Assembly (NCBI GenBank): GCA_035301985.1
Contig: DATGTE010000010.1
Coordinates: 82,422 to 146,421 of the forward strand
Source: DASUXY01 sp035301985
GTDB taxonomy: Bacteria; Bacillota; Bacilli; Bacillales; Amphibacillaceae
Length of the DNA stretch: 64,000 nucleotides
Reading direction: 5' to 3'
Part shown: positions 54,148 through 62,986 of the stretch, one piece after another
Layout of the letters: every line of letters starts with the position of its first letter
How positions within the stretch are numbered: position 1 is the first letter of the stretch
Translations under genes and position numbers: made by a program
Notes under the pieces: generated by a model
Databases searched by the model: none
Told to the model about the DNA's origin: nothing
What the model saw: only the letters and a program-made list of their open reading frames with translations

Positions 54148-54613
54148 AAATCAGAAATCAACGAATACGGTCATTAAATTGGAACAAATGACGATGCCGA
54201 AGAAGAAATACGTGGCGGCATCAATGAAAAATGAGCACTCAATGACTATGTTTGTTAAACATGTCGTCACGAACAGTAAAGATTACTGGATCTACCTTGT
54301 ACGTATGAGGTAGTTTTTTTATGTTTATCGTCCGTTTCATCATGCCATGGAAACTTTACAGAAAAAGTTTATCAATCCCTTGACATCGTTAGAATATTTA
54401 TTATATATTGTACTCAACAATGTTGAATTCGAATAAACTTAATTGAATATAAGGATACAGAGATGAATGTAGGAAAAGGAGTGCCGAGAAGCGTTATTTT
54501 AATTAAGAAAGATTCTGAAAGCGCATTCAAAACAGTGATGATCAACGCATGGATCCGAGATTCTTCAGCACAGTTTCCGGGATGACAATGAAAAGTAATA
54601 GGAGGGATGATCG
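54148..54613. other. Gap before the HMG-CoA lyase gene
   Basis: From about 54172 to 54315 an open frame (IKLEQMTMPKKKYVAASMKN..) is reminiscent of the start of a GyrI-like effector domain but cannot be confirmed. The terminator at 54292-54320 overlaps its end. The rest holds the leader of the following gene. Confidence 0.4.
54292..54320 (+). terminator. Intrinsic terminator
   Basis: CTACCT pairs with AGGTAG around a 10-base loop and is followed by seven T. Confidence 0.75.
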
Positions 54614-55519
54614 ATGAAACGTTGGCCAAAACACGTGCAGATTAAGGAAGTTGGACCGCGGGACGGACTGCAAAATGAAAAGAAATGGGTCCCAACAGCA
54701 GATAAAGTAAACTGGATTAATATGTTGTCGGAATCAGGATTACGAGAAATTGAGTATTCATCTTTCGTGCACCCAAAGTGGATGCCAGCTTTGTCAGATG
54801 CTCATGAAGTCGGGAAGAAAATCACGCGCAATCCGAACGTTCGTTATTCTGCATTAGTGCCAAATATGAAAGGGTTAGAACTTGCATTGGAAGCGGGGAT
54901 TGATGGAGCGTCTGTCTTCATGTCAGCGAGTGAAGAACATAACAAAAGCAATATTAATAAGACGATTGATGAAACATTTCCTGTGTTAAAGGAAGTGATT
55001 CACGAGGCGAAACGGGCAGGCAAACATGTGACTGGCTATGTGTCTACGGTGTTCGCTTGTCCGTTTGCAGGGCGAATTACTCCCGAGCAAGTCATTCGCG
55101 TCTGTGACGAGCTCCTTGAATTCGGTGTGGATGACCTCTCACTTGGCGATACGATTGGCACAGCTGTCCCGTCCCAAGTGAATGAACTGCTAGACGTAGT
55201 GCTCAAGCGCTACCCGAAAGAAAGGATTATTATGCATTACCATGATACACGCGGGATGGCAATCGCTAATATCATGACATCTATGGAATATGGAATCACG
55301 CGGTTTGATAGTTCACTCGGTGGTCTTGGCGGATGTCCGTATGCTCCTGGGGCAGCTGGAAATGTGGCGACAAATGATGTACTCTATTTGTTGCATGGAA
55401 TGGGTATTCAAACAGGCGTCGATGAGAAAAAATTGCAGGAAGCTGCTCTTTTCATTCAAAATAAATTGGGAAAGGCACTTCCGAGTAGGTCTCTCGCTTA
55501 TGAAGCTGCACAGGAGTGA
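54614..55519 (+). CDS. Hydroxymethylglutaryl-CoA lyase (MvaB/YngG type)
   Basis: A 301-residue TIM-barrel enzyme that cleaves HMG-CoA to acetoacetate and acetyl-CoA, the last step of leucine degradation. The N-terminal EVGPRDGLQNEK, the metal-binding HYHDTRG and the signature GLGGCPYAPGAAGN with the catalytic Cys are all present. The other leucine-degradation genes are not in the window. An AATAGGAGGGATG site precedes the ATG. Confidence 0.94.
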   Translation: MKRWPKHVQIKEVGPRDGLQNEKKWVPTADKVNWINMLSESGLREIEYSSFVHPKWMPALSDAHEVGKKITRNPNVRYSALVPNMKGLELALEAGIDGASVFMSASEEHNKSNINKTIDETFPVLKEVIHEAKRAGKHVTGYVSTVFACPFAGRITPEQVIRVCDELLEFGVDDLSLGDTIGTAVPSQVNELLDVVLKRYPKERIIMHYHDTRGMAIANIMTSMEYGITRFDSSLGGLGGCPYAPGAAGNVATNDVLYLLHGMGIQTGVDEKKLQEAALFIQNKLGKALPSRSLAYEAAQE

Positions 55520-55576
55520 GTCAGACAAACAAAGGGGAAAGATATAGACCGATGTCGCTGGGCAGGCGATGATCCG

Positions 55577-55622
55577 AAAAAAAGCCATCGCTTTTCGATA
55601 GGGGAAAAGATGGCTTTTTTTG
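55577..55622 (+). terminator. Intrinsic terminator after the HMG-CoA lyase gene
   Basis: AAAAAGCCATC-GCTTTTC pairs with GGAAAAG-ATGGCTTTTTT with one bulge; T run at the end. Confidence 0.9.
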
Positions 55623-55756
55623 TTTGCTTCGGAGCACGATTCGCGAAATCCAAATGTTCGATGCAGCGTCATTGGTGAACGCGTCTTGACGTTACCCCCA
55701 CCCTGTTCTATGATAAAAGCACCCATATCCATTTTACGGGAAAGGGGAGAATTTCA

Positions 55757-56308
55757 ATAAACTTACAACAAATCGGTGCAAAAATAAAACAAGCACGTCT
55801 TAAAAGCAAAAAAACACAACAACAAGTCGCAGATGAATGTGGTATTTCTAAAAGCATGCTCTCCAAAGTCGAGAATGGCCAGACGGCTTCAGCTGTCGCA
55901 ACATTATCGAAAATTAGTGAGGCCCTGGATGTTCCGCTTTCCTGGGTGCTCGACGATCAACCAGAAAGAGATCTCGTCTTACAACCAAAGTCTGACCGAC
56001 AATTCCGTGTTGGACATGAGGAAATGGGCTATTCTTATGCATTACTAGCTCGGAGACGCTTCTCTAATATTGAATCGACCATCGTGCATGTCACTCCGAA
56101 AGATTCCAACATTCGACACGAGCCCTATACCCATACGGAAGACGAATTTATTTACGTGTTGGAAGGCTCCATTTACCTTTTATATGAAGATGAAAAGCAT
56201 TATATGGAAAAAGGTGATACCGCCTATTTTAAAGGAACGAACCCTCACCTGTTCATCCCAGTCGATAATGAAGGCGCAAGCGTGTTAACCGTGTTTGTCG
56301 AGCCCTAA
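55757..56308 (+). CDS. XRE-family regulator with C-terminal cupin domain, apparent ATA start
   Basis: A 183-residue protein with an N-terminal helix-turn-helix (about 4-60: IGAKIKQARLKSKKTQQQVADE, then SMLSKVENG) and a cupin_2 domain (about 105-180: HTEDEFIYVLEGSIYLLYEDE). This is the architecture of metabolite-sensing XRE-cupin regulators. The full HTH is open only if translation begins at ATA (55757), which has GGGGAG 7 bases upstream. The first ATG in frame (55856) would cut off most of the HTH. Either a rare start or a recent G-to-A mutation in an ATG is implied. Confidence 0.75.
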   Translation: MNLQQIGAKIKQARLKSKKTQQQVADECGISKSMLSKVENGQTASAVATLSKISEALDVPLSWVLDDQPERDLVLQPKSDRQFRVGHEEMGYSYALLARRRFSNIESTIVHVTPKDSNIRHEPYTHTEDEFIYVLEGSIYLLYEDEKHYMEKGDTAYFKGTNPHLFIPVDNEGASVLTVFVEP

Positions 56309-56751
56309 TCAAACAGCAGTTCAACCATCTAACCAGATAGCAAAACAGCTCGACTCGCTCAGTTGTTTTGCTATTCATTGTATAGGGGACGTGCTGAAGG
56401 CTGTCGTACACAATCACCGCCTCAACTTAAATACGGATGAACTGTAATGGGGTTGGAAGTAACGTACATCACGTAGTAAAGAAAATGAAATGTTGACGTT
56501 CATTATTTTTAATATGAATTGTCCTAATAATCGGAATTTTGGTTTACCCTAGATAAGACTCAGGATCGAATCATGAGTGTTTCTTTTATTGTAGGAAACT
56601 CAGTGTTTAAGAGTAATTTAGTACTTGTACGATTATGAATTATCATGGCTGAAAATATAAACGAAAAAAATAGATTTACATAAACTTCACGGGCAAAGAC
56701 TAGAACATAAAAGTGTTTCACGTTAAAAATAAATACAATTTGTAAAAAGTA
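56309..56751. other. Gap between the XRE-cupin gene and the LXG remnant
   Basis: About 440 bases. A long stem near the start (ATAGCAAAACAGCT 56337-56350 with AGTTGTTTTGCTAT 56361-56374) probably terminates the XRE-cupin transcript. A 14 of 16 match to parS lies at 56714-56729. The rest shows nothing recognisable. Confidence 0.5.
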
Positions 56752-57785
56752 GCCGAAATAATTGAAAGTGTGTCTGACATTGCAAATGTAACCATCCCCC
56801 GTCTCTCATATGCAGAGACAGCGAAAGACGAAGCGATTGAAACGATGGAAGATGTAGAAACGAATTTAGATACATTTACGAGCCAAGGAAAGAATGAACA
56901 GACGGAAGAGTTAATTTATCATATTGAAACGCTTATGAAAAAGTTGAGAACTGAATCTGGGGAAGCGCGTTTTAGAAAACTTGATACATGGGTGGAATAT
57001 ACTGATAAATTAGATTTGAATAATCGTGTTGACAATTATTCAGCTGACATTAGCAAAATGTCAATGGATGAAATTGAGGAAGAAAAAGATAATATTAAAA
57101 CGGATTTGGACCCATATGGCCAAAAAGTAATTGATGAAGCTTATAGTCAATTGGTTAGTAGGAAAATAAATAAAGATGATTTTCAAAAGGTATTATCTAT
57201 CATTTCGGAAGCTGATAAAGAGATAGAAAAACTAAGCAAACAAAATAAAGATAATATTATTAATGGGGAAGTTATTTATGAAGGTAAAAATGACAACATC
57301 AAATTACTAATGGAATAGAAGCAGATGTAAATAGGTTGGGAGTAAGATACGACACGGTCAGGTTTGATGCCGATACAGAAATTAACTATAAAGTGGAAGA
57401 TGGAAGCTTTATAATATTTAAAGACGATCCAGACCTTTACTATTATACTCAAGGGGCAGAACAAGGGAAATTTAATTATTATCTTGGTGGAGCAACAAAG
57501 CTTTATGCTGCAAATTACACGAAGGATAAATTTAAAAAAATACCGGGTATGAAAAAAATTCTTGATAAAATACCAGATCCAGCTAAATTATATGGGGGAT
57601 GGGTGGTTAATGATAATGTGCCTATAGTAAAAGACATTGTGGGTGCAGAAATTCCTGAAGTAGGAAGTAAAGAAGTCATCTTATATATTAGCGAAGGTGG
57701 TGAAAATTGGGATAAAGGGGTCAGGTTTGTTGTGAGTAAAGATGGGAAGGTTAAAGCAACAAAATTTAATCCAAATCCATGGTAA
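56752..57785 (+). pseudogene. LXG-type polymorphic toxin, 5'-truncated and frameshifted
   Basis: The first part (IESVSDIANVTIPRLSYAETAK... and KLDTWVEYTDKLD) matches the second half of an LXG domain and the following linker of type VII-secreted toxins such as YeeF and YobL of B. subtilis. A stop at 56743 removes the true N-terminus. Around 57300 the frame shifts and continues in the +1 frame as ITNGIEADVNRLGVRYDTVR and a C-terminal domain ending at 57785 (NWDKGVRFVVSKDGKVKA). The C-terminal domain should be the toxin, but I do not recognise it. It cannot make a functional secreted toxin. Confidence 0.7.
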
Positions 57786-58027
57786 CTCTATTGTAGAGTT
57801 ATTGTTAAAATTGGTTCTATATTTAAATATAGAAAGAGCGGTAACTTGGTATCTAGTCGATTGGCTTCATTTACCTTAAGAACAACACCAGTGACGATCA
57901 AAAGATAACCTCATAAAATTTCCTGCAAGTTTTATAGATAAGATTTATTTCAGCATGTAAATTTAGTAAATCCCGCTATGCTGCACTAAAACAACAGATA
58001 TGATGAAAGGAGTTATTAAATTATTTA

Positions 58028-58579
58028 ATGAATACAAATAAGCAAAGAAACTCTAAAGCAAGGACTTATATCAAGGGACTATTATCTGCACTTATTGTTG
58101 CAGTAATTTACAATTTTATATGGAAAGGGTATATTGTTCATCCTACCCCTTCAGATGCATTGGGAGAAAAAAAAGGTAAACAAGCAATTTTGACAGAAAT
58201 CGATCGAAAGAAATATTTAGGTATTGTGAAATTAGAGGATGGTTTTCATGCTTATGCACTATCTGACGGATTTTGGGGATGGTCAACAACTGATGATTTT
58301 TATTTACCCAATCATTTATTTTATAAAGACAAGTTTGTTGCCAAAAAAGAAACATTTAAATTTAAAGGTGGTAAAGATGTAGATATAGTTTTTGTTCTGA
58401 CAGTTGATGATCAAATTTCATATTTTAACGCCTATGATGAAAAAGAGAGGGAAATTATTTTTGATACAACAAGAGATGCAGGTAGGGAGCTCCATTATGC
58501 ATTCAGTTTAACTCCGTTAGAGGGAAATCTTACTTATGAAGCTTACTCATCAGATGATGAGTTGTTATATCGAGAGTAA
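58028..58579 (+). CDS. Single-span membrane protein, possible immunity protein
   Basis: A 183-residue protein with one N-terminal transmembrane helix (about 12-32) and an extracytoplasmic, beta-rich domain. I do not recognise the family. Its place directly after a toxin remnant, its topology and its AT-rich codon use make an immunity or toxin-associated role plausible. The ribosome binding site (AAAGGAG) lies unusually far, about 15 bases, from the ATG. Confidence 0.55.
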   Translation: MNTNKQRNSKARTYIKGLLSALIVAVIYNFIWKGYIVHPTPSDALGEKKGKQAILTEIDRKKYLGIVKLEDGFHAYALSDGFWGWSTTDDFYLPNHLFYKDKFVAKKETFKFKGGKDVDIVFVLTVDDQISYFNAYDEKEREIIFDTTRDAGRELHYAFSLTPLEGNLTYEAYSSDDELLYRE

Positions 58580-58604
58580 GGAAAATATAACTTTTTCATA
58601 AGGG

Positions 58605-59115
58605 TTGAGCGATGAAAGTTTATTTCCTCACCCCTCTTTTCTTTCATTTTATGAAGGGAGCGGACAGGTACCGACGGATTTAGTTGTAGTAGGTATGAAA
58701 AGGCACCGATATAAAATGATGGGAATAACATTTATTTTGCTTCGATTGTTCTATGGTGATTTAGAGAATGGGGCTATAGATAGAGAGACACTTCAGATTA
58801 TAATGCAAGTGCTCAATAAAACTGAACTATCTGAGATGGATAATGATTCCCGTGCTTATATAGAAGCAGTCTATAAAAGACTACAAAAATGAGAAAGTCG
58901 ATCATCAAATATTTACCTCCGTGCTTTCAGGAATTATAAGTCCGGGTGCTAGTTTCATAAAAGACATGTTGAAAGGTAAAGCTAAAGGAAATGCAATTGA
59001 TGCAGCGGTAAAAGGAGCGGAAAAGTGGATTAGGGAAACAACTGCTTTATTTTTAAATCGCGAACTAGTTGCATCTACAGTAGGAGCAGGGGCAAACGTA
59101 AATATAAAGGTTTAA
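58605..59115 (+). pseudogene. Two-frame remnant, probably of a toxin-like protein
   Basis: One frame is open from a TTG at 58605 to 58892 (ending DNDSRAYIEAVYKRLQK). The next frame is open from 58864 to 59115 (DHQIFTSVLSGIISPGASFIK ... LVASTVGAGANVNIKV). The second piece has no ATG or ribosome binding site and reads as the direct continuation of the first, so one gene with a frameshift near 58890 is likely. The alanine- and glycine-rich end resembles the segment preceding toxin domains in LXG proteins. No function is assigned. Confidence 0.5.
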
Positions 59116-59374
59116 AAGTGAATATGTATCCATTTATGTATATGACGTATATGTTTCTAATTGTCTATTCTTTACTTCATATTCCATAATTGGAGGTATT
59201 TTTGTAACACCGATAGGTTTCATTTCCGTAATACCGACTATCATAATGATATAGATAGCTAGATTGCTGTATACAAAGGTATATCTAAAAACAAAAGAAA
59301 ATTATTTGAAAAGTATTGACTTTTACAAAGAAAGTGAATCAGTTTGAATTTACAATTATTTAAGGAGAGTACAT

Positions 59375-59773
59375 ATGGCTAAAAGAAAGTGGAAAATGTT
59401 TCTTGTTGCATTTGGGCTTATTCTATTAGTGAGCTGCAAACCGTCAGATAAATATACTGGCGACTGGTATGCTGTTTCTGCTTCTGGGGATAAGGTGATG
59501 ATCAACTTTTCAAAGGAAAAAGTGATGACGCTTAGTGATGAAGAAGGTAACGAAGAGGTGTATGAAATGAATCAAACTGCATCAGGCATTCAAAATAGTA
59601 CGAGGTATTTTAGAGTTGAGATTGACGGGGCGAGTCATTATGTGGTTTTTGAAAATAATAAAGACGAAGATCATGCCCAACTCGTCAAACAGACAAATCA
59701 TGCCAGCGACTTTGAGGATGTGGTAGGAGAAATCATTTATAAGATGAACCGAAATGATTTTCCAACTGAATAA
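59375..59773 (+). CDS. Putative lipoprotein, 132 residues
   Basis: An N-terminal signal peptide with lipobox LLVSC (Cys at residue 21) is followed by a small beta-rich domain (KYTGDWYAVSASGDKVMINF). It has a complete ribosome binding site (AAGGAGAG). I do not recognise the family. The setting among toxin remnants would fit a membrane-anchored immunity protein. Confidence 0.7.
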   Translation: MAKRKWKMFLVAFGLILLVSCKPSDKYTGDWYAVSASGDKVMINFSKEKVMTLSDEEGNEEVYEMNQTASGIQNSTRYFRVEIDGASHYVVFENNKDEDHAQLVKQTNHASDFEDVVGEIIYKMNRNDFPTE

Positions 59774-60101
59774 CTGCAAATAGCCTTTATTAAAGAAGCA
59801 TTAATAAAGAAGGATTGGATAAAGGTTCACGAAGTTTTTGCAAGTCATCGAAAAGTAATGGGAGAAATATCCACGGATTTGGCAGAGGATCATAATCGAG
59901 CAGATGATTTAGCTATTCATAATTATATTTCTTCTGGTGAAATGCGTCGTGATGATTTTAGGGAATTTTTGGAGGAGAAGGGAATTGAAACGACAAAATA
60001 GGTTCCCCCTACTGAAAAATGGAAAACAATTTGAAGTCCCTGTTTTAGAGAAAATGAAAAGAGAGCCAGATCGTCCATATACATTTTCAAGTGGTTTATG
60101 A
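59774..60101 (+). pseudogene. Fragments of small genes after the lipoprotein
   Basis: The lipoprotein frame stays open beyond its TAA for 75 codons (59774-60001: VHEVFASHRKVMGEISTDLA ... EFLEEKGIETTK) without a start codon. An overlapping 38-codon frame (59985-60101, TTG start after GGAGGAG) gives KRQNRFPLLKNGKQFEVPVL. These may be the ends of two small genes that lost their starts. The families are not recognised. Confidence 0.4.
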
Positions 60102-60171
60102 GTTATATAGCATATCATATCCGGTAATACCCCATATATCGTGCGAGTCGCACTGCTCACAAATCAATCAC

Positions 60172-60200
60172 TTGACAATATATTGCGGAATGATTATATT
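60172..60200 (+). promoter_or_regulatory. SigA-type promoter of the BASS/ACR3-type transporter
   Basis: TTGACA (60172-60177), a 17-base spacer and TATATT (60195-60200): a near-consensus strong promoter, with a palindromic operator at its start point. Confidence 0.88.
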
Positions 60201-60207
60201 CATGTAA

Positions 60208-60223
60208 ATACCCATGGGGGTAT
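60208..60223. promoter_or_regulatory. CsoR/CstR-like operator
   Basis: ATACCC-ATGG-GGGTAT is an inverted repeat with a G/C-rich centre, like the operators of the CsoR/RcnR/FrmR/CstR repressor family. It overlaps the expected transcription start. No CsoR-family gene is in the window. Confidence 0.65.
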
Positions 60224-60260
60224 AGAGAAGTTTAAACATGATAAAGGAGAGTCATTCAGG

Positions 60261-61262
60261 ATGAACATGAAAATGTTGTACACATTTCCGCAAAGACGTC
60301 TGATGATCAGTGTTCCTGTAACGTTGGTGATTGGATTTATTGTTGGTGCACTGGTGGATACGAGTTTTTTGCAACCGACGATCTTATTTGGAACGATTGT
60401 GATGATCTATGCAACGATGGTCGGTTTTCAATTTAAAGAACTCACGTCGCTAAAGGGAACGAAGGTACTTGTCTTATCGATTATTATTAATTTTGCCATT
60501 ATTCCATTTGTCGCTTATCTTTTAGGTAAAGGGCTCTTACAGCAGTATCCGTTTATGTTTGCCGGATTAGCCTTGTCATCGCTCCTCCCTACGAGTGGAA
60601 TGACGATTTCATGGACTGCGATTCATAAAGGGAATGTGCCTGCCGCTGTCAAGCTAACCGTATTTGGATTAATTTTAGGATCGTTATTAACCCCATGGTA
60701 CTTATTAGCGATGGTTGGTCAGTATGTCGACGTCAATATTTTGGATACGTTTAAAACGATTGCTCTCGTCGTATTTTTGCCGATGGTTCTTGGTCAAATC
60801 ACATTCAAAATGTTGATGAAAAAGTACACCTATGAACAGTTTAAAAAAGGAATTAAACCGAATTTTGGACCCTTGAGTATTTGGGCGATGTTATACGTCA
60901 TTTTCGTTAGTATTAGCATGAAAGCACAGATGATTTTAGAAAATTTACAGCTAATCTTAATTGCACTCATCGTTTTAATTATTTTTTACGGATTAAACTA
61001 CGTCATCAGTACAGTCACTGCGAAAAAGTTTCTGAACCGAGAAGACGGCATTGCTCTTGTAAACGGTACAGTGTTACGTAATTTATCGATCGCGATTGGA
61101 CTTGCGGCGACATCGTTCGGAGCGGAAGCCGCATTAATCGTTACCCTCGCTTTCATTGTTCAGCAACAAAGTATCACATATTATGGGAAAATTGCTAATA
61201 AACATTGGTTTAAACCAGATATAGCAAAGGAAAAAGCGGATTCCATAGCAACAGGAGCATAG
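60261..61262 (+). CDS. Bile acid:sodium symporter / arsenical-resistance (ACR3)-like transporter
   Basis: A 333-residue membrane protein with ten predicted helices of the BASS/ACR3 superfamily. The SSLLPTSGMTISWTAIHKGN segment lies in a helix break of the kind used for substrate binding. ACR3 proteins export arsenite and usually have a conserved Cys in helix 4; no cysteine is visible in this protein, so arsenite is doubtful. The strong promoter with a CsoR-like site suggests induction by metal or sulfur stress. The start at 60261 follows AAAGGAGAG. Confidence 0.78.
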   Translation: MNMKMLYTFPQRRLMISVPVTLVIGFIVGALVDTSFLQPTILFGTIVMIYATMVGFQFKELTSLKGTKVLVLSIIINFAIIPFVAYLLGKGLLQQYPFMFAGLALSSLLPTSGMTISWTAIHKGNVPAAVKLTVFGLILGSLLTPWYLLAMVGQYVDVNILDTFKTIALVVFLPMVLGQITFKMLMKKYTYEQFKKGIKPNFGPLSIWAMLYVIFVSISMKAQMILENLQLILIALIVLIIFYGLNYVISTVTAKKFLNREDGIALVNGTVLRNLSIAIGLAATSFGAEAALIVTLAFIVQQQSITYYGKIANKHWFKPDIAKEKADSIATGA

Positions 61263-61660
61263 GGAACTGTTTTGTTCATGGATAGATGGTTGATATCGGA
61301 TGCGGTCAAGGTGAAGAATGGTGTGATGCATAGGTAAAAATTTCTCTATAAGCTATAAACAATACGAAGTAAAAGAAAATACCCTGCCTGTTCACGAAGG
61401 TGCGGTCTATTTGTTCGAAAATAGTGTTAAAAAAGTCGAGGCGATGAAAGAGGGGCATTTTTAAGTCATTTTTTACGCACATGTTTTTCGATTATTAAGG
61501 ATAGGAGCGATCTGAAAAGGGATTTCTCTTCGGACCTATATGGAATCATAAAATTCCGAAATTTTAATGAATAAGCGAGTGAACTTTGCTATACTATTTT
61601 TAGTGTGTTAAGGCTTTCATGGGTGGTCGTTCACTCCCTTTTAAGAAGGGGGGTGATCAA
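61263..61660. other. Gap upstream of the holin-like toxin
   Basis: About 400 bases. From about 61330 to 61463 the frame NFSISYKQYEVKENTLPVHE...EAMKEGHF is open but without a start; it may be the end of a lost gene. A -10-like TATACT at 61590-61595 could serve the toxin gene. Confidence 0.4.
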
Positions 61661-61741
61661 ATGACAGTTTTCCAGGCGTTGATTGTAATGATTGCGTTTG
61701 GAAGTTTAATCGTTTCGATCCTGTCACAAATAAAAAAATAA
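61661..61741 (+). CDS. Putative holin-like toxin (type I toxin-antitoxin), 26 residues
   Basis: The 26-residue peptide MTVFQALIVMIAFGSLIVSI-LSQIKK (broken here for display) matches the short holin-like toxin family: an MTVFQAL-type start, one hydrophobic helix and a lysine tail. Such peptides damage the membrane and are silenced by an antisense RNA. The Shine-Dalgarno (AAGGGGGGTGAT) is very strong. The gene is immediately followed by a long-stem terminator, which in known loci is shared with the antisense RNA. Confidence 0.78.
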   Translation: MTVFQALIVMIAFGSLIVSILSQIKK

Positions 61742-61782
61742 CCACCCTATAAGCCTGACCAGCGATTAGTGTGGTTATTTTT
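61734..61782. terminator. Long-stem terminator of the holin-like toxin locus
   Basis: AAAAATAACCAC (61734-61745) pairs perfectly with GTGGTTATTTTT (61771-61782) around a 25-base loop containing CTGACCAGC. The symmetry allows it to end transcripts from both strands. Confidence 0.85.
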
Positions 61783-62238
61783 GCACGAATTGTGGGCTAC
61801 CCCCTTGAAGGGTTAACACACCTGGACTGTGAAGTGTATACGCACTTTGCAGTCTTTTATACTATGATATGATCTTCTGACTAAAGTATACATGATAAGG
61901 GAATCAATCATCAACTTTTAACTAGCAAATAACGAGAAGATGAAACGAATCGTCGTATGTCCAACCAATTTATAATCAACGTGTACAGAAGTGAAGTGGA
62001 AGGTTGAAAGAAGGCTGATGATTGTAGCGGTTGAAAATCGATACCATACAAGTAAGTAGCATACATGTAAAATGGCTATTTTACACACACACGGCTGGAT
62101 TGCGAAGTGGATGTTCAAAGAAAAACAACACATAGAGTGTCATACAAGTCGATGCGTGAGGACTATATTTAAGCCGTTTTGCGCATCGACTTCATTGGTC
62201 ATTAAAATTTACATCCTAAGGTTCATGTGCAGCCAATC
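61783..62238. other. Region downstream of the toxin, candidate antisense RNA
   Basis: About 455 bases. In known holin-like toxin loci a convergent antisense RNA starts on the opposite strand within about 150 bases of the toxin 3' end. The minus strand shows a hairpin (GACTGTGAAGTG with CACTTTGCAGTC, 61824-61854) and AT-rich promoter-like sequence near 61858-61890, but the start cannot be placed. The remainder shows nothing else. Confidence 0.45.
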
Positions 62239-62433
62239 TTAATATGTTTTCTCCTTCTGCAGGGTTGCTTCCATTTTGCGGTATTTTACGTACGTTGTAA
62301 GCGTCTTGATTCCAAAAAACATAATGACCATACCCCAGAAACTATAAAACGTTAACGTAAAATCACCTTTCACAAACTGAATCGTGAGGGCAGCGACTAG
62401 AGCAAGCGATACAAATATAAGAACATTTCTCAT
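62239..62433 (-). CDS. Small membrane protein, 64 residues
   Basis: Two transmembrane helices (about 4-21 and 28-47) and a charged C-terminal tail (KYRKMEATLQKEK). A GGAGGT site precedes the ATG. I do not recognise the family. Confidence 0.6.
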   Translation of the reverse strand: MRNVLIFVSLALVAALTIQFVKGDFTLTFYSFWGMVIMFFGIKTLTTYVKYRKMEATLQKEKTY

Positions 62434-62986
62434 TTATAGGAAACCTCCACATGTTATAAATTTGCGTTCATAAGTAATTGATAGGATCCATCGGTTCTGA
62501 ACGATGTGTATCCTTGACAAATGGTTTAGGACGACTAACTTTATTATAAAAAGCGATGCGTCCCTTGTCTAGTCTAAAACCGACAGATGGAGATAATGTT
62601 GGAAAGTGTTCACTGTTTTACTCGTGGGAATCATTTGAAAAGGTGCGTCATATAGTTTAAGATATTTTTTCTCTGTAGAAGCACGATGACTATCTTTTTT
62701 GAACGGGTCCCACCTAAGCATTGTTTAGGACATGATAGACTGATCGAGGATGATCTTTTTTTGATTGGCATGCTATGGAAAGATGAGTAAGATACGGACT
62801 TGATAGATAGTTGCTTGTATAGTAGGCTTAGTTTGTATTCAAATGATTGAAAAATGCGCAAATGATAGGAACACGAATCGAGAAACTCCTTTTTCAAAAA
62901 GGGGTGTTTACATAACTGTAATGTCATAAAGCATCCGTTTCCCACTCAGATATCCATATCAATTTCTGCTCAGTGAGGTGGTCTAG
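62434..62986. other. Gap before the last lipoprotein gene
   Basis: About 550 bases. No convincing gene on either strand: the minus-strand open frame at 62631-62945 has an atypical, cysteine- and serine-rich translation and no ribosome binding site. No repeat or terminator was found. Confidence 0.5.

Noticed and set aside
57783..57801. Small hairpin TAACTCTA-TAGAGTTA after the LXG remnant as a terminator
   Set aside because: The stem is AT-rich and no T run follows.
62631..62945. 104-codon minus-strand open frame
   Set aside because: Start lacks a ribosome binding site, residue composition is unlike a real protein and no family resemblance was seen.
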